A stretch of 64,000 nucleotides of DNA from Brachyhypopomus gauderio (GCF_052324685.1 NC_135219.1:22537316-22601315); one strand, 5' to 3'. Shown: positions 45,177-56,639, counted from the first letter of the stretch. The notes: generated by a model from the letters alone, not told the origin. Numbers and translations are program-made.

Positions 45177-45954
45177 GACAGAAGTGTTACCGCCCGGTCT
45201 AGGTCAGACGGTAACAGCGAATTAATGTTGGAGTGATTGAGGAGTGAAATATAAAGGGGAACCGACAACACGTTCAATAACATGTATTTGGACCACATGA
45301 AAATGCAGAAAATGCAAGATGTAACAAGCATTGGCTTAGCACCACTGACTTCAGGTAGGCCACGCTGAAAACGGGAAAAGAAAACTACCTGGTGCTAAGC
45401 GACTTCTTTTAAACTTACACAACAACAACCAAGAAAATAAAAGAGAACACTACATAACAAACACAACTACGCAAAAACAGAAACACAGTCCACCACACAC
45501 ACACACAAGAACAAGGGGCAGTCTAACAAGTCTCGATTACGGTTAGCAGATGTGTATATATATCCAAAGTCATCCCCAAAACAGGGAGATCAAACGAGGA
45601 GAGCCTGCCACTCTCTCCTGCCGTCTTCACCCCCAGGAAGCCTTTTGTAGCTGTGGACTGGGACTGACTTGTCAGGCACCACCCAGAACCATGTGACCCC
45701 ATCATCCCGGGCGCACCTGAAAGAGATTACAACACAACACACATTCCACAGCACATCACGCTCCCTCGGGAGAACAGCACAATCACACAGCAACAACTCA
45801 TCACGCTCCCGTAAGAGAATAGTACAATGTGTACAGTAATAACTCATCTCGCTCCTGCAAGAGAATAGTACATATCAGGGTACATATCAGGACCTAACAG
45901 AAGTATAGTCAAGATTGAGAAGTATTTATTCATGTTGAACTGCATAACTACTAC
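45177..45954. other. Unassigned stretch inside the Harbinger element
   Basis: Starts with an inverted motif GTTACCGCCCGGTC ... GACGGTAAC. It includes a CA-rich run near 45,490-45,510 and related short units around GCTCCCTCGGGAGAACAG and GCTCCCGTAAGAGAATAG at 45,761-45,873. No coding similarity recognised. Confidence 0.35.
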
Positions 45955-46570
45955 TCACTTGTTCTCTTGTAGAGGTGTGAGCTCTGGACATGGAGGTCTG
46001 AGGGTCTTCTCTCTGTTCTTCCATTTCCTTTAAACACAACACAAATCATGAGATCACACAGCACATTAACAGACAGATACATAGACACACACGACTTACA
46101 GCTGGCCTTTCTGAACAGGCAGAAATTTCTTTCTGGTTGCTAAAATATTTTATACAGTTATTTAAAATGGTGTTTTACCTTTTCCTGCATATTGGACTAA
46201 TCAACTGTACTTACCATTCTGGAGTATATTTTTATATTTCACCTTGACCTGCTGCCACGTTCTCTTAACCCCGCTCATGTTACTTCTAAATCAGGAAATT
46301 ATTAAATAACATTATTAATTTACTATAACACTTTTAAAATGCCAATGAATGGATTAAATTATATGCTCACGCATTTAGTCTGTCTGCAATATTTTGCCAG
46401 ACAGCTTCTCTGACTTTATGAAAACAGGACGTGTTGCCATTCTTCGTAATAATGTATTTATATTCCTCATACAGACGTATAAGTAGCTCATGTTCAGCAG
46501 AAGAAGCAAAAAAGCTGCTCGTTCCTTCAGCTCTTTCGACATTTTCTTGCCTTTTCGAATATCGATTAGT
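45955..46570 (-). pseudogene. Myb/SANT-like accessory protein of the Harbinger element
   Basis: Minus-strand exon ending at 46,371 encodes EHELLIRLYEEYKYIITKNG then KVREAVWQNIADRLNA. It joins in phase (2) to exon 46215-46285 with SGVKRTWQQVKVKYKNILQN, the typical trihelix/Myb-like DNA-binding fold that accompanies Harbinger transposases and helps their nuclear import and end binding. A further exon near 45,960-46,030 (EMEEQREDPQ) is plausible. No convincing start Met was seen upstream of QENVERAEG at about 46,555. Confidence 0.7.
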
Positions 46571-46763
46571 GAGGCTGTGTAAATACTGTGTGCACGCGCA
46601 TGATCGCCGATTACAAAAGCCTGGCTTGAATTAGCGGGAACAGGTTGCGTCTGGATTTCGTTAGTGGAACGGAACTAGACGGAAGTGAACTGTTTGGCTA
46701 ACTCAAGCGAGGCTCACTCTAATAAGCGCCGCTTTCATAAGCTCGCTTCGTGGAACAGCCCCC

Positions 46764-47349
46764 TGTTCTTTGACCATCATGTGTGTTTATTTTTTCAGGT
46801 GAGGGAATGTGGGATTTACTGTTGAGGTTCAAAGATACCTGACTGACCCAATAGTTCCACGGTTTATCTCCACCTCTATCAGCTTGCACTGGAATTTTTA
46901 TGTACACCAGTCTCCTCAGTGCTGTGTGAGGCTTGAAAAATTGTGTCCCAGCACAGTGGAACAAATCCTTTTTGAATAAAAACTGAAAACAAAGATGCTA
47001 ATGTCCACAATCACTAAAATCACTAATAAATCAAACTTGTTTTTCCACAAGCACTTTTGTTATTTTTACATCCATACATAAACATTCACGATATACGTAT
47101 ACATATTAAAAAATGTGATTAATTTTAAAAAGTGTAAAAATAAGAACCCAAACCAGCTAGATATATAAGAAACAACAAATCACAACAAACCAAACAGATT
47201 TCCTTTATTGACTTATTGACAAAACGTGAAAAACTTTAATGAAACAATATGGAGTTAAAGGCTAAAAATGAATAAATAAAAGACGCTGCTTTCACTGTCC
47301 ACCATATGGCGATAATGTCCACTGCTTCATGAAGTTAACCTTTTTCCGG
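46764..47349. other. Gene-free stretch
   Basis: AT-rich sequence between the Harbinger and ISL2EU elements. Nothing supportable was seen. Confidence 0.4.
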
Positions 47350-49059
47350 TACAATGGCCTAGGTGCACGCACCACTTCCTCGTTGGTGTCAGGATGCTAC
47401 CGTATTTCCGGTTGGTATGCGGAAGTGTCGATGTCATGGCCGAGTCTAAATTCACAAGGTGCCTGTTGGAGTTCCCGAAATTTACCATCAACGATGTGCG
47501 TCGTATTGTCAGAGCATCAAGTACAACGACACAGAGTCAACTTGAAAAGGGTTTCAAGTTCTACGTTTCATCCTACCTCTGCAATTTTGAAGGTAAGTGG
47601 CCGACGCTAGTTAGCTAGCTAGCCTGAGGTGGCAGTCTAATGAAGTGATGTTGTTTTTAGTAACGAACCAACCTGTCCTAGTACTAGAAATGCCTTTTTA
47701 AAACATGTTTGTATTTCTGATGGAAGTATCAGGCAAAAGTAAGGCTAACGAGATAACAGTGAGGGCTCACTGCTACAGATCTATGAAGAAAACAGATACG
47801 CCACACCAGCTGAGAGTAGGACTGGTTAAAATGACACGAGTTCTGTTCAGTGTCACGTTCAAAGTTCTGTTGAACAAGTTCAAAAGTGAGTTCAACACAA
47901 GTTCAATCTTTTATCCTTGCTCTTACTTCACGTAAGCTGTGATAACCATAGGCATTGGTTTTCAAAGCTTACAATGGTAGCCAAATGCAGAGTAGCTGAG
48001 TGGGAATCATTAGCAGTCTATTTTGCCTATAGTAAACAAATGGGAGTTTATTTTACAGTTCGAGCTATTGTTATCTACCTCTATGACTCAAAAGCAGAAT
48101 ATAGTCCACCTCAGCTATTCTTCAAACTGCATTTTCTAAAATCTGTCAATCTGTCTTTCAAATCTTTCATCTTAACTTCTTTATTAACATATGGCTGCAA
48201 CACTTACACCTATTAACATATTCTGATAACACTCTTCAAGAAGCAGTTGAAGTAAAACCTGCACTGTTCTGTTGTTGGTGGTGGAAACAACAAAATAATA
48301 TAAATATAAGTAGGCCTGTTTCACTCCTATGTGTAAGCATTTCATCTGGAGTGAAAATGAAGTTTAAATCTAAAATATATTTAGTTTATAGTTGCTCACT
48401 GAACTAGTAGATTGAAACATGCACAACACTGTAGAATAGAAAGACAGTATAGCCAAGTGTTTTAAGAGTGATGCAAAACAGCACAAACATTACATGAGAC
48501 AATAGACAAGTGACATTCACCACTAACAACATGATGGGACAGATATTGCGCCTATTGACATTGCTGTCTTCTTTTCAAGATACTAAATTTTGCCTCTTGT
48601 GTATTTCAGATGACATTACGTGATTCAATGCCAGTTGTGCTCATTAACAGGGGAATCTGCAACCACTTGGTTGCATTGCTTTTCCAGACTGCTCATTATT
48701 CTGAATCTGGCATGTCTGTCGTCCCTCCTGTCCTTTCATGCACACAGACAGAACAGAAGTGGCATAAACCACCAACAATGGTTTGTCTTATTTCATTATT
48801 TAATGTTAGTTAATGTATCACAGTCACTTTACTAACACCATCTTTTAAATTAATAGGGGGTGAAGCCTGGACCCGTGGATGCCATGGTTGTCCTAAAGCC
48901 AAAACCAGGTGCTACTACAGCCAGTGGAGTTAGGTATGTAGTACCAAATTTAATAGGCAGATTACAGTGTGTGGTTAAAAATATATATGCTTTTGATCAT
49001 CTGATAAGACGATCTGATCTGTTCTCTTCAAAATTTAATTTAGCTTTGTTGTACTTCAG

Positions 49060-49540
49060 ATTAGTGTTGTCAAAAAAATTGATATATCGATACGTATCGA
49101 TACTGAACATTCTGAAACGGTACAATACTCGTTTCCCTTAAGTATCGATTCTTTTTACATAAAATGCGCTTTCGTTTGACCCACCCAAGCTGCCGTAATG
49201 CACAGGACAGTTTGTAATGCTAATATGGCAGCTTAAGCAAACGCAGTGCTGTTGGATTCGAAGCAGATACAGATGGAAAACTGAAGGACTTGAACAAGCC
49301 CGTTTGCAAGCGGTGCTTTTGGAACATTTCAACGAAGGGCGCTAAAGCCTGGTTGAGTGACCATAGCGCTCGACTCCGCGCGCACCTCGTGCGAACCTCC
49401 GCGAGCGGTGGAGGCTTTATACTTTCCGCTTTGCAGTGTTGTCCGAAACTATATGTGGTAGTATAAAAGAAACACCCCTCAAAACAGGGGAATGAACACT
49501 TACCTGACGAATTTTAATGCTGCTTTGTGTTTCAGGTTTG
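49060..49540 (+). mobile_element. hAT fragment with a BED-finger remnant
   Basis: Begins TAGTGTTGTCAAAAAAATTG followed by ATCGATACGTATCGATA, typical of fish hAT ends. The + strand then reads LKDLNKPVCKRCFWN and STKGAKAW near 49,270-49,350, the CxxC half of a BED zinc finger. The second half of the finger and all later domains are missing. Confidence 0.55.
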
Positions 49541-50575
49541 AAAAGTGCTGCAATTTAGGCTAAAGTACTTGAAAATGTTGAAATTGTAACTACTTCATTT
49601 CACAACAAATATCTGTCTGACTGAACAGTTTTCATGTATTACATTAACAAATACGAGCCTCTTGTAATTCCAGGATGAAACATGAGAGAACGTGAAGACG
49701 TTAAGATTGGGCGTTTTGAAAATAAACAACCATTAAATAATGTGATTAAAAGCGCAATATTTCGAATCATTTCGAGTATATGTATAAATATTTAACTTAA
49801 TTAAGTTTAACGTGCTGGGAAATATTGGTACAAGCGCTTGAATTGAACCCTGCAAACATGACTTTGTTCATTGCGCTGAGGCGCGGCGCGTGCGAAGTTA
49901 CAAAATTCGAGAGGTGCACGACCTCGCGTGCGCCGCGCTTCAGCGCGATGAACAAAGTCATGTTTGCAGGGTTCATACACCTTGTGGAATACAAACACTT
50001 GTATGTCACTTTCAAGGTCCATTTCAATATTTCCCAGCACGAGCAAAGACACTTTGTCAGATGTTCAAAAGACGTCCACTGAAAAGCCAGAATGAAAGTT
50101 TTAGCGACGTCTTTTTTAAACGTCTATTACTGCCGTTCAGTTGCAGTTTTTGCACGTCCTGACATCCAATAAAGGTCCTAGTCAAACGTTCAGATAGAAA
50201 ACTCGTCATAGACGTTCATGTTAAGTTAAAAGGTTAAGGTCCTAGTCACACTGTCAGATTTTGAACGTCCACCAGACATGCAAAAAAGGGTCTGGACTGA
50301 CCGACGTGATACAGACTTGATTTTAACGTCTTTCTGACGTCGCATGTTTGTTGGGATAAGTTAAATATTTATACATGTACTTGAAATTATTCGCTTTATC
50401 ATCACATTATTTAATGGTTGTTTATTTTCAAAACACCCAATCGTAACGTCTTCACGTTCTCTCATGTTTCATCCTGGAATTGCAAGATGCTCGTATTTGT
50501 TATCACAAAATAACTGTTCAGTCAGACAGATATTTGTTGTGAAATGAAGTTACAATTTCAAGCATTTTCCAACAC
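49060..50575. mobile_element. Compound foldback insertion with nested palindrome
   Basis: About 49,545-49,765 is mirrored by about 50,375-50,570 (for example AACAACCATTAAATAATGTG against CATTATTTAATGGTTGTTTA, and ATATCTGTCTGACTGAACAG inverted near 50,515). Inside, AACCCTGCAAACATGACTTT at about 49,847 is mirrored at about 49,950-49,972, with GC-rich hairpin arms. GTGCTGGGAAATATT at 49,811 is mirrored at 50,027. A third layer, about 50,070-50,355, is rich in GACGT/ACGTC and ends CGCATGTTTGTTGGGA. The left portion (49,060-49,540) is a hAT fragment. No transposase gene. Confidence 0.7.
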
Positions 50576-51451
50576 CTTTTGTGGCCTTGTCACAGTCACA
50601 CCTTATTGAAGAGGCACCAAGATCCAAAAGTGCTACACCTGAGTGGCATTCACTTAGGAGAGAAAGAGTAACTGCCTCACATTTCAGAGAGGTGAGCCAC
50701 GTTAGAGGTCCAGGTGCTGCAGAAAGGATAATCCGAGGGACACGACAAACAGCACATGTGAAGAGGGGACTTGAAATGGAAACAGAGGCCTTAAAGGACT
50801 GTGCAGTTCTGAAAAACTTGAACTTAACCAAGTGTGGGCTAGTGATTCATCCAGATGCCTCTTGGCTGGGTGCATCACCTGATGGACTTGTATATGACCC
50901 ACTTGAGCGTCCATCATTTGGGCTTGTTGAAATCAAGTGCCCAAATGCACAAAGCTATGTAGACTGCAAATTCCTCAAAGTGGCACAAGGCCTACACAAA
51001 ATGAAGGAGAGCCATTGTTATTATTGGCAAATCCAGTTCCAGTTATTGATTACTGGTATGCAGTGGTGTGATTTAGTTATCTGTGCCCATGATGATATCT
51101 TTGTGCAGCGAGTTTACAGAGATAGCAGTGTATTAGAAGAGGTGAAAAGGAGGTGTGACATGTTTTTCTTTAACACTTACATGCCAAAATACCTCTCTAT
51201 GCCCAAGCAATAGAAAATCATAATGAAGACATGAACTCATGAACAATTAAAACAATTTCAATTTATTCTGTCAATTGTATTACTATTGTATTTGTTTCAT
51301 TTTTTACAAATACAGTAAAAGTTAAGAAATACATAATGTTGTATTGTGTTGTCAATTTTACATATAAAAGGGAAAGCATTTTATACAATTAATCATATTG
51401 CACTGTACCTTAACATTGCAGCCAATATTTACAGACTAGCATGACCTAAAG

Positions 51452-51708
51452 CAGGGGTCGGCAACCTTTTTGACTCGGAGCCACAAAAGCAAAAATAATT
51501 GGAAATTTATTTCAGTGACGATGACATGTCACTCAAGCGAACCGAAACTAAATACCGGACATTTGTGAAATTCCACCCGAACATTTTTTTAAGTCTCAAA
51601 AATAATATACGGTAATTAAATACTCATTAATTTTATTCAAAAGCTGAGCCGCATCAGAGGGATCAAAGAGCTGCATGCGGCTCCGGAGCCGCGGGTTGCC
51701 GACCCCTG
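51452..51708. mobile_element. hAT-type MITE between the two ISL2EU genes
   Basis: CAGGGGTCGGCAACCTTTTT at the left, GGTTGCCGACCCCTG at the right, 257 bp. The flanks ACCTAAAG and ACCTTAAA are an aged 8-bp duplication. It is present at the same site in the sibling element at 15,859-16,113, so it inserted before the two copies separated. Confidence 0.75.
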
Positions 51709-51797
51709 ACCTTAAAGGGATCATTTTAAGGTTAGAGAAAAAAATAAATAAATCGCCGTAATTCACATTACATCATCTGTCTAATTCTGGATTGAGA

Positions 51798-53520
51798 TTA
51801 GCCATTGTTGGCCCAGGCTTTTACCAAGGGGCCATTTTGATAATTCACCAAAAGACAGGCAACAGTAAAAATTTGGTTTATGCTCCCTGTGATTGAAAGG
51901 GGGATCACTGTGCTGAATATTTTATGTTCTTTGACTCTGCGAATCACACGCTCAACATGGACTCTCAGTCTTGCAATGGACTGTGACGTTCTGATCTCTG
52001 ACCTAGACAGTTGAGCTCTCTTTGACAGAAACGTGGGTATGTGGACTTTGCATGGAACGCAGTCTTCAACAAGGAAACCCTTGTCCACCATGATGGCCAT
52101 AGATGGGTCAAGGAGGGCCACAATGCCAGACTGCTTTAAGATCTCTTTATCACTGATAGCACCTTGATAAAGAGAAGACACAAAGGTCACTGCGCCATGA
52201 GGGGCTATCCCAAGCAACCATTTGAATGTACAGTGTGATTTATAAGTGGAAAACACTTCACTCTGAAGGAGAAGGGAATTTGGAGTTTGACATCTCAGTT
52301 CTGTGGAATCTAAAATTATTTGAGTGTCAGCGTAGTCCTGAAACACATCTGGGAGGTGAGTTTTCACAGTGTCCACATCTAACCAAACAAACAGCTCCCA
52401 ATACAGTATAAAGGAAGTTGGCCCAGGTGTTAATACGACTAACAGTTGACCGATGGATTCTAAATCTATGGGCCAAATCCTTTTGCATCAGTCCCAATGA
52501 CGGGTAGTACATGAAGAGAAAAATCTCATCAATTGCTTGAAGAACCTGGGGAAAAAATACATTATCCTATTGTCATATTACATTATGACTATCAAAACTT
52601 CTTTTGATGTAAAGATTAATTTGAAAATGATGACATAACATGCTTTGTATGGACAACAGGAAAACATTTACCGTTGTACTGGCAGAGTGAGGGACCTGAT
52701 CAGTCTTCAACAGTCCGTGCGCTTGTAACCCGTATGATGATGTGGGTGGCTGGCTCTATTTGCTTCCAAAAGCCCATCAGGTGGGCATGGTTTGCAAATC
52801 TGTGGAATATAAAAGTTATATATAAAGTTATATAATCGCTATTTCATTCACAATGTATTTCAGACACCAGAGAAGGCCCATCCGTATACTGTGTCCTGCC
52901 ATATTTTGTATTTACCTGGTAAAGAATCGTATGTCGTCATCAGAGGCAGAAAACCGCTCCAAACAGAACTTGCTGCGGACAGTTAAGTCTTCGATTTGTT
53001 TTCGGAGCCTTGATATCTCCTCGCGTAGCTCTTCATTTTCATTGAGGGAGAGATCAAGCGCAGCAGGCTCATTACTGACGCAGTAGTCATGTTCATGACA
53101 CGGTAAGGGGTCATCATCATCATGGTCAGTCTGCATCTCTGTTAGATCAGTGTTGGGTGGACGCTCTGTTCTTTCCCATACTCCAGATCATGGAGTTGGA
53201 ATAGTATAGTTATTCCATTGAAATAGCACAGGAAAAGCTCCAGGTCGCAGTCGTCGTCGTCCAGCAGGAGTGGGAGGTTCGAGCAGATCAGCAGCGATAA
53301 AATGTCGCAAACACACTCGGGAAGTACTCGTGACGATAAAATGATCTCTCCTGATCTTAACCACCCATTGTTTCTGCAGTTCTGAGTCCTTTGGAAAGGT
53401 GTGGAAGCTCAGGTAGGAATTACACCTTGTCGATGCTGTGCAGAATGGCACACAGCAGTGGTGGTTGGACCTGCTGTCTGTACGTTGTTGAAACGATACT
53501 TTTTTTTGTTTACCCGTCAT
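51798..53520 (-). pseudogene. THAP-domain DDE transposase of the ISL2EU element
   Basis: Minus-strand exon 52916-53520 starts MTGKQKKVSFQQRTDSR and encodes a THAP zinc finger (CCVPFC, W, CLRHF), a DNA-binding module. An acidic linker and coiled coil (ENEELREEISRLRKQIEDL) follow. One TGA interrupts it after NNYTIPTP. Exon about 52,676-52,803 contains FWKQIEPATHIII with one stop. The last exon has the helix-turn-helix KDLAHRFRIHRSTVSRI, then, in a shifted frame from 52,376, the catalytic part: IILDSTELRC (Asp), MVDKGF (Asp) and HVERVIRRVKEH (Glu), ending VKAWANNG. The domain order matches DDE_Tnp_4-type ISL2EU transposases. At least three disruptions; inactive. Confidence 0.8.
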
Positions 53521-53700
53521 GTTTAGGACACATAAACGGACAGGAGATGAAGCAAACATCATCATCAAGGTTGGCAAGCTATCAAAACATACCAACTCAA
53601 AGGGTTAACATGATATCAGGCTCATGGGACAAAAATGATGGGAAACAAACACAAGTTGTAATATCCACAACATTAACATTTTCTTAATCCAAAATCGGCG

Positions 53701-54284
53701 CTCTGAACCAAACCTCGTCTTTATCAAGTCTAAACTAAACTTATAAAGGAGCAGCAGCAATAACTAAGCATTATATACCAGCCAAAGATAGAAGCTGTAG
53801 GTGGTTAGCGCCTAAGGCCAAGAAGCTACAGGGGCTAGCTAAGCAAACTAAAAGGCACAGGTGGTTAGAGAGCAAAGCTAAAGGTTGCACTCCAGTTATG
53901 TAGCTTAACTAAATCCCCAACCCATAAAACTCCGTATACAAGTGAAACATACCTGCTTTAACCCCGTCAAAACTACTAATGGCTCAGTTCTGCTCCCACA
54001 ATAGTACTGCACCAGGAGGCGCCTCGTCTGGGCCTCTCCCTCGATATAAGAGCAGGACTAAACACTTAGTACTGGACACTAGTCTCACATTTAAAAGCAG
54101 AATACATGAGTAAAAATGCACCGTACCTTACAACAGCGAACACTCCGTAAAGTCGAGCTCACGCTCCAACCCTGTCGTCCCGTTGTGCTGCTTAGCTTAG
54201 CCACGCTATTGCTGCAAGGACCCCATGGTGCCCTTATCACATGCCTGATTACAGGCACACTGCAGCCTGTAACTACCTCACTCC
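53701..54284. other. Gene-free stretch
   Basis: Possibly the end of the ISL2EU element plus unique sequence; it has the related units GTAGGTGGTTAGCGC and ACAGGTGGTTAGAGA near 53,795-53,870. No coding similarity was recognised. Confidence 0.35.
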
Positions 54285-54662
54285 TCCCATACCAACAAAT
54301 CTGTGGAGGGAGCTAAAGATCAGGGTGATGGCAAGGAGACCCTCCAACCTCAAAGAGTTGGAGCTCATCACTAAAGATGAATGGACAAAAATACCAGTGG
54401 AGACATGCAAAAAGCTGGTCAGCAATTACAGGAAGCGTTTGATTGCTGTAAATAAAGGCTTTTCTATTAATTATTGAGAAGGGTCTGAATAATTTTGGAC
54501 ATGCTACTTTTTGTTCAAATGTGAATAAAAGCTGAGAATTTTTTTCCCCCACAATGATGCTTCTTGTACATCATCGTATTATCTCCTGGGAGATTTCCAG
54601 TCAAAAATATAATTTCTGGTTAAATAAAAGTAAATTTAAGTCAAAATTTGACAGAGGTATGA

Positions 54663-54665
<3 letters not shown>
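54285..54665 (+). pseudogene. Tc1-like transposon 3' end with C-terminal transposase fragment
   Basis: The frame [20 protein letters not shown], then [20 protein letters not shown] and [13 protein letters not shown] up to the stop at 54,477, is the C-terminus of a fish Tc1 transposase. The downstream stretch GGTCTGAATAATTTTGGACA and the end TTTGACAGAGGTATGACTGT are usual Tc1 3' features. Upstream catalytic regions are absent. It ends in a TA-rich microsatellite, consistent with TA targeting. Confidence 0.8.
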
Positions 54666-54739
<74 letters not shown>

Positions 54740-54775
54740 CACACACACACACGCGCGCGCGCGCACACACACACA
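54665..54775. repeat. Compound microsatellite (TA)n-(CA)n-(CG)n-(CA)n
   Basis: About 65 bp of TA, then ACACACAC, GCGCGCGC and ACACACAC blocks. The alternating purine-pyrimidine run is Z-DNA-prone. It lies about 240 bp left of the copy C breakpoint. Confidence 0.95.
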
Positions 54776-55011
54776 CATCATGAAAGCACGTATTTGTAAT
54801 GTACTTAGATGTATTTGATACATATGTGAAACAAAAGTTAATATCATACTTTGCTAAAAGGTAAAAACATGTTTTTACTTTTTGTTCTTTCTGCATGTTT
54901 AGGGGTTAGTGATGTATTGTGTATTACAATACAATGTGGTATACTAATTCAAATGTTTTATGGAAGTTGTTTAAAGTTTCTTATATTTTAGCCTGTAGCA
55001 ACAAGGAACAC
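54776..55011. other. Gene-free stretch before copy C
   Basis: AT-rich; no feature seen. The boundary with copy C lies at about 55,012 where TTTTTTATGTTTTCAG begins to match the introns of A and B. Confidence 0.4.
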
Positions 55012-55350
55012 ATTTTTTATGTTTTCAGGAGCTTTCAGAAGTGATCTGTATGGGGGGTCATACGTTGGAGAACATTAAATGCTGGCACATCTGAAGAAAT
55101 GTCAAAAGCTCAGATGCTTCAGAGTAGAAAATATTACAACAATCAGTTTTAACTATTACTATTTTATATACTATTTTTATTATATAGTTTTATATACTCA
55201 ACTATTAGTGGAGGGCAGTCGTGTCCATTGTTAGTGTGAGCTTGTTTTACAATGTATGTGAAGATTTCACCCAAGCGTATCCTTGAAATTGCATTAAACC
55301 AAAGAATCCAAGTGAATGACTTATGAAAAAATCAGTCGGTTGAAATGAAA

Positions 55351-55380
55351 GGGTTAGGGTTAGGGTTAGGGTTAGGGTTA
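55351..55380 (+). repeat. Interstitial telomere repeat (about five GGGTTA units)
   Basis: Copies A and B read AAAGGGCTTGAAATCAAATC here. Copy C reads AAAGGG followed by four TTAGGG units and TTA, then resumes at TCAAATC. The patch replaces 7 bp (CTTGAAA) and adds about 20 bp net. Confidence 0.95.
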
Positions 55381-55473
55381 TCAAATCAGCTCCAGGGCTT
55401 AACGGCACTGATATGGTGAGTGCCTGATGAATGCATGGGCGGCTTGCTCTATACCTCTCTTCCTCTGCTACAG

Positions 55474-56639
55474 GTATTTGATGCTTTCAAAGCACGACTG
55501 CAAGGTTAACCTCTATGCCTTGGAGGCCTTACAGAAGATAATCACACTGCTCAGAGACAACCTGGTCCAAGTGGTCTACATCTTAGTCCCAGCTATAGTG
55601 GACAATCACCTCAACTCCAAGAATAACGCCATCTACATGGCAACAACTGATAACAACAACAGTTGCCATTCAAGCTCTCATCAATAACCTTGGTGGGTTC
55701 TTTTCTCTCTTTACAAAACATCTTGAAGGACACATGCCACTGGGCTTTAGAAAAACAACAACAACAATGATTGTGTTCTGTTTTACCTTTGTATCTTTTG
55801 ATGAAAGGTTGCTAGGTTGGGAAAAAGGTTCACACAAATCAGTAAAAGAATGTTCTTGCTCTTTGGCTAGATGTTTGTGGTGCAGATCAAATGAAAATCT
55901 CCTTTCATATTAAGGCACAGTCCAATATAAAGAAAAAATATTTCTGTAAGACTGACAGGAGATCTTGCATTATCTGACAGCAGATAGTTAAATAATGGAG
56001 TTTACAGTGGATGTGCTTAGGCTCTTTTGTTCAATATACAGTGTCTAATCTTTTGTGGTTGTGTATACAGAAATATTCTACAAATTCAAATACATTTATC
56101 AAAAAACAATTCTTTCAGAAAGTAATTCCACTGATATGCTAAGAGATGCCAGAGATAAAAAAAAGATAAAAGATTTACCAGAAATACTTTAATTCCTATA
56201 TTAATTAATAATATTTATAATATTGATAATAATCATTCCAGAGAGTTACCATAGTTACCAAATACTGTCACTTTAGTTGAATTAAATCTTTCTAGGTTAA
56301 AAAAATGCTTCTGTAATAACCCAGTGCTGTCCAGGGTTGATTTATTTATCTTTGTTCCTTTTAAATGTTCTTTTTATAGAGCTGGTTAGGGAACTCTACT
56401 CCTGCAAGCCACAACTGGTTGAGCAGAAGGTGCTTCCTCTGCTCTGGTACCTCCTGGGGACCTCCAGCAACAGTGGTACGGTCCACGGGAGGGGTGGAAG
56501 CGTGAGAGGGGCCACTGTCCACCTATGCCAAGCCCTTCATGCCCACATGGGTCCGGCGCTGCTGGACTGTGCTGCTTCCCAACCTTCCAATATCCGCAAG
56601 AGCCTAAGAGAGTTTGTGAAGAACCTCCCGATCAACTGA
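55474..56639 (+). pseudogene. togaram2: TOGARAM-like gene, partial copy C (last two exons)
   Basis: Only the exon encoding the VNLYALEALQKI region (55474-55692) and the terminal exon (56380-56639) are present; homology to copies A and B starts abruptly inside the preceding intron at about 55,012. The penultimate exon has the same 13-bp frame-breaking insertion as copy A. The terminal exon is open and ends in NLPIN, with one Pro-to-Ser difference from copy A. C matches A, not B, through the 3' flank. No promoter or start is visible, so this is a truncated duplicate. The polyadenylation region is retained (AATAAA near 56,668). Confidence 0.82.

Larger units (their letters stand above)
42852..46763. 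mobile_element. Harbinger (PIF) transposon with both genes, decayed
   Basis: Left end GGGGGGTATTCCACGAAGCG and right end, read inverted, GGGGGCTGTTCCACGAAGCG form clear terminal inverted repeats continuing GAGCT. CT/CTG flanks on both sides could be the 3-bp duplication but are ambiguous within the G run. The element contains a HARBI1-like transposase on + and a Myb/SANT-like gene on -, the classic two-gene Harbinger layout. An LTR fragment interrupts the region after the transposase. Confidence 0.85.
47436..51213 (+). pseudogene. SWIM/YqaJ-like nuclease gene of the ISL2EU element, interrupted
   Basis: Exon 47436-47592 starts MAESKFTRCLLEFPKF, as in the sibling gene, followed by exons near 47,730-47,890, 48,610-48,780 and 48,857-48,935. 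The SWIM finger has lost its first CxC pair: LINRGICNHLVALLF here against LIKSNCSCVASCGICKHL in the sibling. The 5' half of the last exon (about 430 bp) has been replaced by the 49,060-50,575 insertion. The nuclease part from 50,581 is open and better preserved than its sibling at the 3' end, with RVTASHF, GLEMETEALKD, GASPDG, VEIKCPNA and YYWQIQFQ, running to the natural stop after YLSMPKQ. Four residues (SLAE) are missing before RIIRGTR. Confidence 0.75.
47350..53700. mobile_element. ISL2EU (IS4EU)-type two-gene DNA transposon
   Basis: Two convergent genes: a SWIM-YqaJ protein on + (47436-51213) and a THAP + DDE transposase on - (51798-53520). Their stops lie about 0.6 kb apart with a shared nested MITE between them. 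This pairing of a THAP/DDE transposase with a YqaJ nuclease is the hallmark of the ISL2EU superfamily. Both genes are damaged and an insertion of about 1.5 kb (49,060-50,575) interrupts the first. I could not locate the terminal repeats, so both ends are approximate; the left limit is where homology with the 15,776-19,165 copy starts. Confidence 0.72.

Noticed and set aside
45523-45847. Minus-strand frames with repeated CDCAVLPRERD-type wording
   Set aside because: They come from short tandem-like DNA units around GAGAATAG and lack any family resemblance.
54665-54775. Origin-like or regulatory AT/Z-DNA tract
   Set aside because: It reads as an ordinary compound microsatellite after a Tc1 end; nothing else supports a function.
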